Below, in pieces: positions 17,547 to 25,224 of a DNA stretch of 33,691 nucleotides. Position 1 is the first letter of the stretch, and every line of letters starts with the position of its first letter. The position numbers were made by a program, and so were the translations under genes. Source of the DNA: a virus; the IMG/VR virus record IMGVR_UViG_3300027970_000085, positions 1-33,691 of that record; one strand, given 5' to 3'. The notes under the pieces were generated by a model that was not told the DNA's origin, ran no database searches, and saw only the letters and a program-made list of their open reading frames with translations.

Positions 17547-17826
17547 AAATAAATTTAAGGAAAACACATTGGAAAGCTTTGCGGAATACTGCAAGGCCAA
17601 AGGGATTGTTGCCACTACTACCGAACTGTTGAACTTCCTCATGAATAAAAATTTCATTCCAAAGGAAGAGGTTAAAATCGCATTGGTTGTATCTGAGGTG
17701 AATAAAATTTCCGTTGAATGCAATGTATCAAAAACTGCTGCTGTGAGGCGCGTTGAGGCTGTGTATAGTATTCCTGAATCCACTTGTTTCTACATTCTTG
17801 ACAAGCATCAGATAAGGCATAAATAA
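17539..17826 (+). CDS. Small helical protein, possibly HTH
   Basis: About 95 residues if translation starts at TTG 17539, five bases after a GGAGGA site and overlapping the previous stop; starts at 17470 or 17479 would extend it upstream within the preceding gene. The C-terminal part (CNVSKTAAVRRVEAVYSIP) looks like a small helix-turn-helix, so a regulator is possible, but the match is weak. It precedes the structured leader of the head protease gene. The start is uncertain. Confidence 0.5.
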   Translation: MVENKFKENTLESFAEYCKAKGIVATTTELLNFLMNKNFIPKEEVKIALVVSEVNKISVECNVSKTAAVRRVEAVYSIPESTCFYILDKHQIRHK

Positions 17827-17830
17827 TTAA

Positions 17831-17883
17831 CGCCACCTCATTTTGAGTATTTACTAATCAAAATGATTAGTCCTTTGGTGGCG
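17831..17883 (+). promoter_or_regulatory. Nested stem-loop ending on the protease start codon
   Basis: CGCCACC (17831-17837) pairs with GGTGGCG (17877-17883). Inside it ACTAATCA (17853-17860) pairs perfectly with TGATTAGT (17864-17871) over a 3-nt loop. The last base of the outer stem is the G of the GTG start of the head protease gene, so the initiation region would be partly sequestered. There is no following T-run, so it is a translational control element or an RNA processing site rather than a terminator. Confidence 0.6.
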
Positions 17884-19307
17884 TGAAAAGGATTTCCAAC
17901 AACATTATTTTAATCAATTCAGCAGCAGCAACAGATGCTATCGCTGTTATTGATGTGCTTGGAGAAATCGGCTTTGATTGGTGGACTGGCGAAGGTTTTA
18001 CCAAAGATTCTGTGCTTGCTGAATTCAAAGGCAAGAAGTTAGAAGAAGTTCACTTTAATATCTCATCTCTTGGAGGTGATTACTTTGAAGCATTGGCCAT
18101 TAAGAACATGGCTTTACAAACAGGAGCAACTATCAAAGTTCACTATTTCGGAATGGTGGCCAGTGCAGCAACAGAAATAGGAAATTCAGCTTCTCGCGAG
18201 AATACAACTATGGCATCAGATGGTTACATTCTGATTCATAATACTTCAACATGGGCAGGTGGTAAGAAGGAAGAAATTTTAAAGACCTACGAAACGCTTG
18301 CAAAATTTGACGAAGGCATTTCAAAAAACTACGCTGCAAAATCCGGCAAGAAAACAGCAGAAGAATTTGCTGCACAAATGACAAAAGACCAATGGATGAA
18401 TGCAGATGAAGCAGAGGCTTGGGGATTGGTTGGTAAAACAACACCGGCTCAACCGCTTTCAGCAAACAGCAAGCTCAAAATCTTCGCATCAGCCGAGAAA
18501 CTAAAAATCGCAATTCCTCAAAATTTTCAAACTCAAAATACAGAAGACGTTATGTCAACTAAAAAATCAGCGCAAACAATCATCAATGAATTCTTCGCAG
18601 GCATCAAAGCCGCTGGAATGAAATTAGTTTCTGACAAGACTGAAGAAAAGCCGGAGGACACAAATAAAAAGGTGAAAGACCTTACCGATGTATTCATCAA
18701 AAACGTTGAGGAAGCTACAACAGCAGCCGAAGAAACAACCGTTACCAATGCTGCTGATTATTCAGCAAGTGTAACAGTGGCAGTTGACAGCATCGAATTG
18801 GAGGACGGCACTGCTCTTGATTTACCTAATGCACCTTATGAAGTTAGTGCCGATGGCGCTACAGCCCTGGCAACAGATTTGAATGCTGCTATCACAGCAG
18901 ATTCAGTTACGGTAACTTATGACGAAGCCCGTGCTTCATTGTCAATTTCTGTAACAGGAACTGAATCAGTTCTTGCCACCGTAAACGGTTCTGTTTCGTT
19001 TACTTCAACTACAAGTGAAGAAGACCCGGGCGAAGGCACAAACAATGTTGTTAATAACCTCAAAAAGGAAATTGCTAACAATAAAAAGTTGTTGGAAGCT
19101 GAGAAAAAGAAAGGCACTCAAAACAAAGTGAGTGCTGAAGAAAAGAAACTCCGCGATGAACTCAACAAGGTCAAAAATGAACTGACTAAAGTGAAGAAAG
19201 GCAAGTCAGCCGGTAATTCAGCAGGAGTACCAATTCATGAAAACAACGGTGGCGAAAGTGAAGAGGAAGAAGGTCTGTCATTCGTGAGAAACACCTTCAA
19301 AAAATAA
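17883..19307 (+). CDS. ClpP-type head maturation protease fused to scaffold
   Basis: 474 residues. Residues 1-200 are a ClpP/HK97-type serine protease with NISSLGG, the nucleophile S94 in GMVASAAT, H119 in LIHNTS, and a following helix ending MTKDQW (Asp169 a candidate acid). Residues about 292-378 form a beta domain resembling the next gene's product. Residues about 385-445 are Lys/Glu coiled coil (scaffold-like), and the acidic tail ends FVRNTFKK. Such protease-scaffold fusions assemble the prohead and then cleave themselves out. The GTG start lies at the base of the upstream stem-loop; no better start exists between the hairpin and the conserved region. Confidence 0.85.
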   Translation: MKRISNNIILINSAAATDAIAVIDVLGEIGFDWWTGEGFTKDSVLAEFKGKKLEEVHFNISSLGGDYFEALAIKNMALQTGATIKVHYFGMVASAATEIGNSASRENTTMASDGYILIHNTSTWAGGKKEEILKTYETLAKFDEGISKNYAAKSGKKTAEEFAAQMTKDQWMNADEAEAWGLVGKTTPAQPLSANSKLKIFASAEKLKIAIPQNFQTQNTEDVMSTKKSAQTIINEFFAGIKAAGMKLVSDKTEEKPEDTNKKVKDLTDVFIKNVEEATTAAEETTVTNAADYSASVTVAVDSIELEDGTALDLPNAPYEVSADGATALATDLNAAITADSVTVTYDEARASLSISVTGTESVLATVNGSVSFTSTTSEEDPGEGTNNVVNNLKKEIANNKKLLEAEKKKGTQNKVSAEEKKLRDELNKVKNELTKVKKGKSAGNSAGVPIHENNGGESEEEEGLSFVRNTFKK

Positions 19308-19341
19308 TCATTCAATCAATCAACTTTTCAAATAAACAGTC

Positions 19342-19740
19342 ATGGCAAAATTAGCAAACAACCAGTTCACTATCAATCCTGATAAAAACGCAGGAACACT
19401 ACAAATCCGCGCTGATGTGTGCAAGTGCGGTGCAACTAAATGCAACTACACACAAACGGTTACAGCCGCAATCACTGCAATCAACTTGAATGGTGATTGG
19501 GATGGTGATGAATTGTTATTGGATGCCGCAAGCTATCCTGTTAGTGCCGATGGTGCAGCAGACTTGGAAGCATCTATCAGAGTAACACTTGACGGGCTTA
19601 TTGATGATGTGGAAGTGGTTTATACTGACACCACAACAGACACATTGGCTGTTACTGTTACAGGCTCACTTATTCCTTTAAAAAACATCAACGGCTCAGG
19701 CAGCTTCACAGTAAGCGGCTGTGCAGGTACCGGCAACTAA
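19342..19740 (+). CDS. Head decoration-like protein
   Basis: 132 residues. After a short N-terminus with three cysteines (VCKCG, TKC), it forms one beta-sandwich-like domain with SYPVSADGAADLEASI and LAVTVTG then NGSGSFTVSG. The same pattern is in the preceding protease (SADGATALATDL, ISVTGT, NGSVSFTST). The two genes share 14 identical bases at the SADG site (18843-18856 and 19540-19553). Position between protease and capsid is where decoration or cement proteins lie, so that is the likely role; an additional assembly function through the shared domain is possible. Confidence 0.6.
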   Translation: MAKLANNQFTINPDKNAGTLQIRADVCKCGATKCNYTQTVTAAITAINLNGDWDGDELLLDAASYPVSADGAADLEASIRVTLDGLIDDVEVVYTDTTTDTLAVTVTGSLIPLKNINGSGSFTVSGCAGTGN

Positions 19741-19777
19741 TTTTCAAACAACTTTTCAAAAAATACAATCTCTAAAT

Positions 19778-20824
19778 ATGGGAGCAACAAAAACAGATGG
19801 CGGCATGTCTTGGGACTTAACAAGCCAACAAGTAAATGAACTAATTTTAAAGCCCGTTTTCGTTTCTGACAACGTGTTCAACAGCACTTTCAAAGTGATG
19901 CGCGGTGTGAAGGACAAAGCAACCATGTATTTTCTTGGTGCGCCTTCTAAGTTCCTGAAAAACAACTCCGGCTGTACCTTCTCTGCTAAAGGTAGCATGG
20001 CTTTGACATTGCGCGAAATCGCAGTTCAGAGAAAGGAAGTTGAACTTACTCAATGCAAAGACGAAGTATTTGATACTTGCATGGAGGCGGTTCTTACTGG
20101 CGAAGGCAATAACCTTTATGAGCCAGGCAGCACAGCGGCAGATAAAGCTTTGCAAAAAGCAATGGCTCAACAAGTAGCCGTGGGCATTCAAAACGATTTG
20201 TTTTTGCTTGCCTCTTTTGCAAAGCCTGGTTTAACCATCACAGTTTCAGGAAGTGAAAACTTCTATATTGTTGATGATGCATTGAAGCAAGGTTTGTTTC
20301 CAAACATTGATGCAGATGTGTTGGCAGGCCGTTTAACTCAAATCAGTGCAGGTTCAGGAAGCGCATTGAGCAGCGGTGAATCGGTTGATATTTTTAAAGG
20401 ATTGTGGAACAACCGTACACTTGTTTTGCAAGGCCTGCAAGCATCGTTAAACATGCACGAAATTCACTGCACTCAATCAGTAGCTAACAACTACCAGGAG
20501 TACCTTGAAGCCTTTGGAACAGAACAGGCGAATAGCTTTGTTATTGATGGCATCAAAACATTGACTTGGAGAGGTATTATAATCATTGCACATCCTGAGT
20601 GGGATGCTGAATTGAGAAATCCATTGGTGTTCAACTTGACAGAACCTCACCGCGCTTTATTGACAGTTGCAAACAACATGCGTGTTGCTACTGATTTGGT
20701 AAGCGGTGATGTTGCAATGAGAATCTACTCAGACATCCACAGAAAGAACATCTACACGCAAGGTCACTTGCGTTTTGGAGGTGCAAAATTGGCTCACCCC
20801 GAACTTGCTGTTTACGCAGCATAA
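19778..20824 (+). CDS. Major capsid protein
   Basis: 348 residues, starting at ATG 19778 after an A-rich leader; a GTG at 19721 in the same frame would overlap the previous gene and is less likely. The arrangement is that of an HK97-fold capsid protein of Bacteroidota phages: N-terminal arm, mixed alpha/beta core with EQANSFVIDGIKTLTWRGI and AHPEWD, and a C-terminal LRFGGAKLAHPELAV. It lies directly after protease, scaffold and decoration genes. It makes up the icosahedral shell; the protease above would cut scaffold after assembly. Confidence 0.85.
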   Translation: MGATKTDGGMSWDLTSQQVNELILKPVFVSDNVFNSTFKVMRGVKDKATMYFLGAPSKFLKNNSGCTFSAKGSMALTLREIAVQRKEVELTQCKDEVFDTCMEAVLTGEGNNLYEPGSTAADKALQKAMAQQVAVGIQNDLFLLASFAKPGLTITVSGSENFYIVDDALKQGLFPNIDADVLAGRLTQISAGSGSALSSGESVDIFKGLWNNRTLVLQGLQASLNMHEIHCTQSVANNYQEYLEAFGTEQANSFVIDGIKTLTWRGIIIIAHPEWDAELRNPLVFNLTEPHRALLTVANNMRVATDLVSGDVAMRIYSDIHRKNIYTQGHLRFGGAKLAHPELAVYAA

Positions 20825-20856
20825 TTTTTTCACTAAGTAAAATTTCAAATAGAAAT

Positions 20857-21609
20857 ATGAAAACGATTTACAAATTCCTTAGCCTGATCACAGTGATTGT
20901 ATTCACTGCCGGTTTATCCATTGCCAATACAGTGCCTGTCATTCTTCCAAAGATTGAAGAAACCACACGCAAAAGCGTTGATACCGCAAAGCACAATGTT
21001 GTATTTTATTCTGCCGGACAAATCGCAAGCACTGTAAGCACCGCAGGAGCATTTATACTCTGTACAATTTCGGGATGGTCAGAGGCTTGTGATGCAGACG
21101 GCAACGTTGCCGGCATTGATACGATATGGTTCGCCAATAAGAATGATGTCGCCTCTCTTACTATTTCATCAAGACAGGTAACAGCAATCACAATGGTTTC
21201 AACTAAAACGTTTTTCAAGTGGCAGTTCCAACCGGACACAGCTTTCTTTAATCAGGCGCGAAATGTTGTCAATAAGCAACCAAGAGTAAAGCAGACAATA
21301 ACGTTTATCAATCCAAAGATTAAGACTTCGTTGCTGATTGCTCTTGAGAAATTGGATGCATGCGCATTATGCGGTTTGGTAGCAATTATTAAGGACAACA
21401 ACGGTAAGTTCTGGTTAGCAGGTGTTCGTGTTAATCCAAGTGCAGCATATTCATTTGTAGGCTTATTTCCTGCACAATCTGAAGGAGCCGTTACTGGTGC
21501 TAATACAGAAAGTGACGAGAACAAAATCACTACAGCATTCGAGGCAAACACTGGATATTATGCAATTGAAAGCACTGTTGCTGAAGCAAGTATTCCTGTT
21601 CCGGCATAA
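20857..21609 (+). CDS. Structural protein with signal-peptide-like N-terminus
   Basis: 250 residues. Residues 1-22 look like a Sec signal peptide: basic start MKTIYK, hydrophobic core, and an SIA-N cleavage region. The rest matches Bacteroidota phage structural proteins encoded beside the capsid, with DNNGKFWLAGVRVNP and then AVTGANTESDENKITTAFEAN near the C-terminus, the usual form of tail-tube-like proteins in these phages. Residues about 163-185 contain CALCG. Secretion of a virion protein would be unusual; the leader may be a remnant of fusion or a misread start. A terminator follows. Confidence 0.6.
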   Translation: MKTIYKFLSLITVIVFTAGLSIANTVPVILPKIEETTRKSVDTAKHNVVFYSAGQIASTVSTAGAFILCTISGWSEACDADGNVAGIDTIWFANKNDVASLTISSRQVTAITMVSTKTFFKWQFQPDTAFFNQARNVVNKQPRVKQTITFINPKIKTSLLIALEKLDACALCGLVAIIKDNNGKFWLAGVRVNPSAAYSFVGLFPAQSEGAVTGANTESDENKITTAFEANTGYYAIESTVAEASIPVPA

Positions 21610-21632
21610 CTCTTAGGAAACAATTTTGGTTA

Positions 21633-21663
21633 GGGGAATGTCGGCAACGGTATTCCCTTTTTT
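21633..21663 (+). terminator. Rho-independent terminator
   Basis: GGGAAT (21634-21639) pairs with ATTCCC (21652-21657) with extra G.U closing pairs inside, followed by six T (21658-21663). It separates the capsid-region transcript from the portal gene cluster; partial read-through is plausible because the next gene starts only 21 bp later without a clear promoter. Confidence 0.75.
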
Positions 21664-21683
21664 ACATTAAAAAGCAAAGAATC

Positions 21684-21884
21684 ATGGCAGCGAAAAAGAA
21701 ATACACGGTAATCAAAGAAGGTGATGTGTGTGTAAGTGCAGGAAAATTTGAGATCCGGAAGGATAGCAAAGAAAAGACTATTGCGGCATTTGTTGCTGCA
21801 TGCTCCGGCAAAGATTACCCGGGCTTGGTAGAATCCTTTCTTGTTGAATCAACTGAAGACAAAGCAGAAGCAACCGTGGAGTAA
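21684..21884 (+). CDS. Small hypothetical protein before portal
   Basis: 66 residues. Lys-rich N-terminus, KYTVIKEGDVCVSAGKFEIRK strand-rich segment, acidic C-terminus. It ends in TAATGG, sharing one base with the portal start, so it is translated with it. Small proteins at this place in Bacteroidota phages are conserved but uncharacterised. No further motif. Confidence 0.55.
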   Translation: MAAKKKYTVIKEGDVCVSAGKFEIRKDSKEKTIAAFVAACSGKDYPGLVESFLVESTEDKAEATVE

Positions 21885-23317
21885 TGGAGGATAAGAAAAA
21901 ACCCATGAAGGCAACCATGTTAGGCAGGATTTGGAATATACTTTCCTCTCCTCAAACCACTGTGCCTGAAGAGGTGAAGCCGGACGGCACGAACCATAAT
22001 TTTGGTAAGTACAAAACCATTGACTTCTTTACTGATAGAAATAAGTTCGGGCGAGAACTGGTTTTACTTAGTGAGCTGTCGCCAACACATCGCAGCTGCA
22101 TTTATACCAAAGCAGATTTTGAGTTTTCTGAAGGTTTTGGAATCGTTGCCGGGAAGCCTCAGTCAATCATCAAGAATAAAACCAAAGCGGAGCAGGTGCC
22201 CGTTTCTGACGAAGATATTAATGCAGCAGCTAAAGCCCTGAAGGATGTAAATCTCTATCAGGAATCATTGCTTGAAGTTAGCAGACAGGTCAGAATCAAT
22301 TTGAATGCCTCCGGCAATGGTTATGTTGAATTGGTGTATGGTGATATGTTTGGCGAAAAGTATTTCAATGCTTATTCACATGACTTTCACAAAGTTATTT
22401 TTGTCTATCCTGAAGGAGAAAGTAAAACGGCATCGCATGTTTACATAAGCGAAGATTGGGATGAATACTATATTCAAAAGAAACCACCGGCAAAACTGCC
22501 TTTGTATCCTGAAGTAGAATTCATTGATGGAAGCTTCCGTACTGTAATACACGTTAAGGAATATTCTATCGGCAGAGACTTCTATGGCCTGCCTTTGTTC
22601 ATTGCCGCTAAAATGTCAGCGCAATTGGAATATGAATCTGATCGCCACAACCTTGAAAGGTTCTTTTCTGACTTCATGCCAAAATTCTTTGCAGCATTTA
22701 TGGCTCCGGGAGGAATGTCGGACGATCAGAAAGAAAAATTCTATGATGACTTTTTGAACACTTACACGAAGAAAGGTCGCAACGGAAATGTGCAGGCCAT
22801 GGTGCAAGTGTTTGAATCTGAAAACCTGAAGCCATACTTCCACGAGTTCAACAACAAAGAATCGGATGGTGATTTCACCAACTTGAAAACAGGAGCAAAT
22901 CAAACGCTCTTCACCGCCCATCGCTGGCATCCTGTGCTGGCCGGAATTCCTATTCCCGGAGGAATGAATGATTCGAAGCAGATCCAGAACATTTTCAGCA
23001 TCTACAATAAAATGACTATTCAACCGAATCAGCGTTTTGACTTGGAGAATTTCATAAATCCAATATTCACTTTGATGTGTAATTGGTTAAACCTGCCATG
23101 CAAAGAACACAGCCTTACACTCGAAACCGGTTCGCCAATATCTTTCTTCGATGCTATAGATATCAATTCAATCGTTACAGTTAATGAAGGTAGAGCATAC
23201 ATTGGAGAGGACGCTTTGAGTGATGAAAGAGGGAACAAAACTATTGCAGAAATGAAGCAGGCGCAAAAGACTGTTGAAGAAAACAAAGCACATGACAGAA
23301 ATAAGCACACCAATTGA
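21884..23317 (+). CDS. Portal protein
   Basis: 477 residues. A variable N-terminal segment leads to the portal core: SPTHRSCIYTKADFEFSEGF, then a wing region with GYVELVYGDMFGEKYFNAYSHD. A stem/crown segment carries SIGRDFYGLPLFIAAK, the loop with LFTAHRWHPVLAGIPIPGG, and the helical barrel toward the C-terminus. The length and pattern fit the portal family of Bacteroidota siphophages. It forms the dodecameric DNA gate to which the terminase docks. It is encoded 16 kb downstream of terL, opposite to the common terminase-portal adjacency. Confidence 0.85.
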   Translation: MEDKKKPMKATMLGRIWNILSSPQTTVPEEVKPDGTNHNFGKYKTIDFFTDRNKFGRELVLLSELSPTHRSCIYTKADFEFSEGFGIVAGKPQSIIKNKTKAEQVPVSDEDINAAAKALKDVNLYQESLLEVSRQVRINLNASGNGYVELVYGDMFGEKYFNAYSHDFHKVIFVYPEGESKTASHVYISEDWDEYYIQKKPPAKLPLYPEVEFIDGSFRTVIHVKEYSIGRDFYGLPLFIAAKMSAQLEYESDRHNLERFFSDFMPKFFAAFMAPGGMSDDQKEKFYDDFLNTYTKKGRNGNVQAMVQVFESENLKPYFHEFNNKESDGDFTNLKTGANQTLFTAHRWHPVLAGIPIPGGMNDSKQIQNIFSIYNKMTIQPNQRFDLENFINPIFTLMCNWLNLPCKEHSLTLETGSPISFFDAIDINSIVTVNEGRAYIGEDALSDERGNKTIAEMKQAQKTVEENKAHDRNKHTN

Positions 23318-23966
23318 GGTAATCACCGGAGGAGCATTCGATAAGAACTTCGACCCGAATCTTATTGCGCCATTCATAAAAAATGCAGAGTACCGGCATT
23401 TAGCTTCTGAAGAATCATTCTTTGGTGAATCATTTTACGATGCACTGTTGGCAGACTTGCGCGACTTCGTTGTTTACAAAAGCGATGTTGAGTTTGATGA
23501 AGATGATGTGGTGCTCTACAATGGCATCTACTACAAATGTTTGGTTGATGGAACAACAGGAGTAAGCCCGGCAGATGTAAGCAAGTGGGAAGTGATTTCA
23601 AAGTTTCAAACGGCTAAGTATCAAACGCTGTGGAATAATCACATGCAGGAGTTTATCTCGTTTGCAGTTCAGCACGCTTCTACTTTCAAAAATGCTTATC
23701 GCTCTACATCAAAGGGCATCATGCGCAATGAAGATGCCAGCAGCAAGCCGGCAGAATATGCCGGAGTGAAGGGTTTGAAAGATGAAATCATGGCAGAGCT
23801 GATGATTGTACGTGAGCGCATGGATAAATTTCTAAGAAAATACAAAACAGATTACCCGCTTTACAAAGGCAATACCACCTGTACTACTTCAGAAACTAAA
23901 ACCACAATTGGACTTTACCTAAAAAAGACAAACAGATATGATAGACCTACTGCTACAGAAGGCTAG
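23292..23966 (+). CDS. Head-tail connector with chitin-binding-like insert
   Basis: 224 residues, ATG 23292 overlapping the portal stop by 26 bp. Residues about 1-55 and 115-195 are helical, as in head-tail connector (gp6-like) proteins next to portals. Between them, residues about 65-105 form a strand-rich unit DVVLYNGIYYKCLVDGTTGVSP followed by SKWEVIS. That matches the carbohydrate-binding module 5/12 pattern (VxYNGxxYKA ... P ... W). Such an insertion would stick out from the neck. C-terminus variable. Family assignment of the helical part is by position. Confidence 0.65.
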   Translation: MTEISTPIEVITGGAFDKNFDPNLIAPFIKNAEYRHLASEESFFGESFYDALLADLRDFVVYKSDVEFDEDDVVLYNGIYYKCLVDGTTGVSPADVSKWEVISKFQTAKYQTLWNNHMQEFISFAVQHASTFKNAYRSTSKGIMRNEDASSKPAEYAGVKGLKDEIMAELMIVRERMDKFLRKYKTDYPLYKGNTTCTTSETKTTIGLYLKKTNRYDRPTATEG

Positions 23967-24213
23967 TAAAGCATCTGTCGATTGGCAGAGGCGTATTGTT
24001 GAAGATGTGATGGAATTTGCCGGAGCTTCCAAGGTTACTGAAGAAGTGTTCGAGCAAAGAATTGCATTGTGTGAGGCTTGCGACAATTTCAATCCTGAAA
24101 GCCGTAAATGCAACATGTGCGGTTGCTTTATGGATGTGAAGGCCAGCCTTGAGAAGATGCCAATAAGCGGTGCAAAAATTCAATGTTCAGATAAAATAAA
24201 TACTAAGTGGTAA
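23938..24213 (+). CDS. Four-cysteine zinc-ribbon protein
   Basis: 91 residues, starting inside the connector gene (29-bp overlap). The first half is helical; the second holds LCEACDNFNPESRKCNMCGC (about residues 45-64), with a further Cys near residue 83. This zinc-ribbon occurs in many Bacteroidota phages just before the lysis genes, with no known function. It ends in TAATGG together with the start of the next gene. Confidence 0.7.
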   Translation: MIDLLLQKASKASVDWQRRIVEDVMEFAGASKVTEEVFEQRIALCEACDNFNPESRKCNMCGCFMDVKASLEKMPISGAKIQCSDKINTKW

Positions 24214-24422
24214 TGGACGCAAATCAACACCATCCTTCGCCTTTTCCGTACTTACAGATAGGGCTATTTCTATTGTCATTACTTACAGGTTGGGTTAGTG
24301 GCGTGGAATCGCTTTTTAAAGCTGCTTACATTTTTCTTGCGCCAATAGTGCAGGTTGTTTCACTGGTGTCTTTCATGCTTGGAATTTTACTCACACTTAA
24401 AAACTTGAAGAAAAAAGAATGA
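24213..24422 (+). CDS. Small membrane protein, holin candidate
   Basis: 69 residues, ATG 24213 sharing one base with the previous stop. Two hydrophobic segments (about residues 12-30 and 36-62) joined by a short turn, with a basic C-terminus (LKNLKKKE). That is a class II holin-like layout, and the endolysin follows two genes later. Holins are too divergent to identify by sequence, so this is inferred from topology and position. Confidence 0.6.
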   Translation: MDANQHHPSPFPYLQIGLFLLSLLTGWVSGVESLFKAAYIFLAPIVQVVSLVSFMLGILLTLKNLKKKE

Positions 24423-24778
24423 TTAAGAAAATAATTCGATGGTTAACGCAATGGGATGTGGTTTGGTCCGCTCCACTTGCGTTTGTTGCGTTCATAGCTT
24501 TTGCCTTCATCATGCAGCCATTGTTTGGTGACAGCTTTGGCAGTTATGACCCCGCGATGTACCAGGCAGCTATTTATGCTGTTGGCGTAATGATTCTTTT
24601 TAATGGTGCGATTTGGCTTTGGCTTTGGTTCAATTTTCGAGAGATATACAGATACTACTTAGGACAGGCAATTGACGACTTTAATAGTTTAAAACCATGG
24701 CAAAAAATATTTATCTTATTGGCACAATACTGGCTTTGTGCGTTTGCATTAATACTTGTTTGGCTCAGTCTTGTATAG
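24419..24778 (+). CDS. Three-span membrane protein, holin/antiholin candidate
   Basis: 119 residues. Basic N-terminus (MIKKIIRWL), then three hydrophobic spans at about residues 16-36, 48-72 and 92-118. It starts in an ATGA overlap with the previous gene. Its last 82 bp overlap the endolysin gene in another frame, so the end of its third span is read again as the endolysin signal peptide. A holin or regulator of lysis timing is plausible from context. Confidence 0.6.
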   Translation: MIKKIIRWLTQWDVVWSAPLAFVAFIAFAFIMQPLFGDSFGSYDPAMYQAAIYAVGVMILFNGAIWLWLWFNFREIYRYYLGQAIDDFNSLKPWQKIFILLAQYWLCAFALILVWLSLV

Positions 24779-25224
24779 AGCAGGTTTACACGGCAGAAAT
24801 GGGCAAACGCGAAGCTACCGGCAACAATGACGGAGAGCATATCTGTAATTATATGAAGGCTGTGAAGTTGGCATGTAACAAGGGTTACGCTTATTGCACT
24901 TCAGGCGTTAAATGGTGCTTTGACCAATGTGGAATCAAAACCACAATCACAGCGTGGTCTCCTTCATCTCACAATCCTAAGAATGTTGTAATGATGCATG
25001 GCAAGTATCTTAAAGAACCGAAGCCGGGCGATTCATTCACTATTTACAGCGTGTCAAAAAAGCGAATTGCACATGGCTCTTTCTTTCACCGGAAAGTAAA
25101 TGAGAGCATTTACATGACTGCTGAATTCAACACGAACTCAGGGGGAAGTAGAGATGGAAACGGTAACTACTTCAGACGGAGATCTATTAACGCAACTTAC
25201 TCAATAACGCGATGGACAGATTAA
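24697..25224 (+). CDS. Secreted CHAP-like endolysin
   Basis: 175 residues. Residues 1-24 form a signal peptide ending CLA-Q, suggesting Sec export. The mature part follows the CHAP-like peptidase form common in Bacteroidota phages. A KREATGNNDG element leads to C67 in AYCTSGVKW (the nucleophile, where relatives usually have WCAA). H126 is in KKRIAHGSFF and N145 in EFNTNSGGSRDGNG, completing a Cys-His-Asn triad. It would cut peptidoglycan peptide cross-links. The start overlaps the upstream membrane protein by 82 bp. The extra cysteines (about residues 49-80) could form disulfides in the periplasm. Confidence 0.75.
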   Translation: MAKNIYLIGTILALCVCINTCLAQSCIEQVYTAEMGKREATGNNDGEHICNYMKAVKLACNKGYAYCTSGVKWCFDQCGIKTTITAWSPSSHNPKNVVMMHGKYLKEPKPGDSFTIYSVSKKRIAHGSFFHRKVNESIYMTAEFNTNSGGSRDGNGNYFRRRSINATYSITRWTD

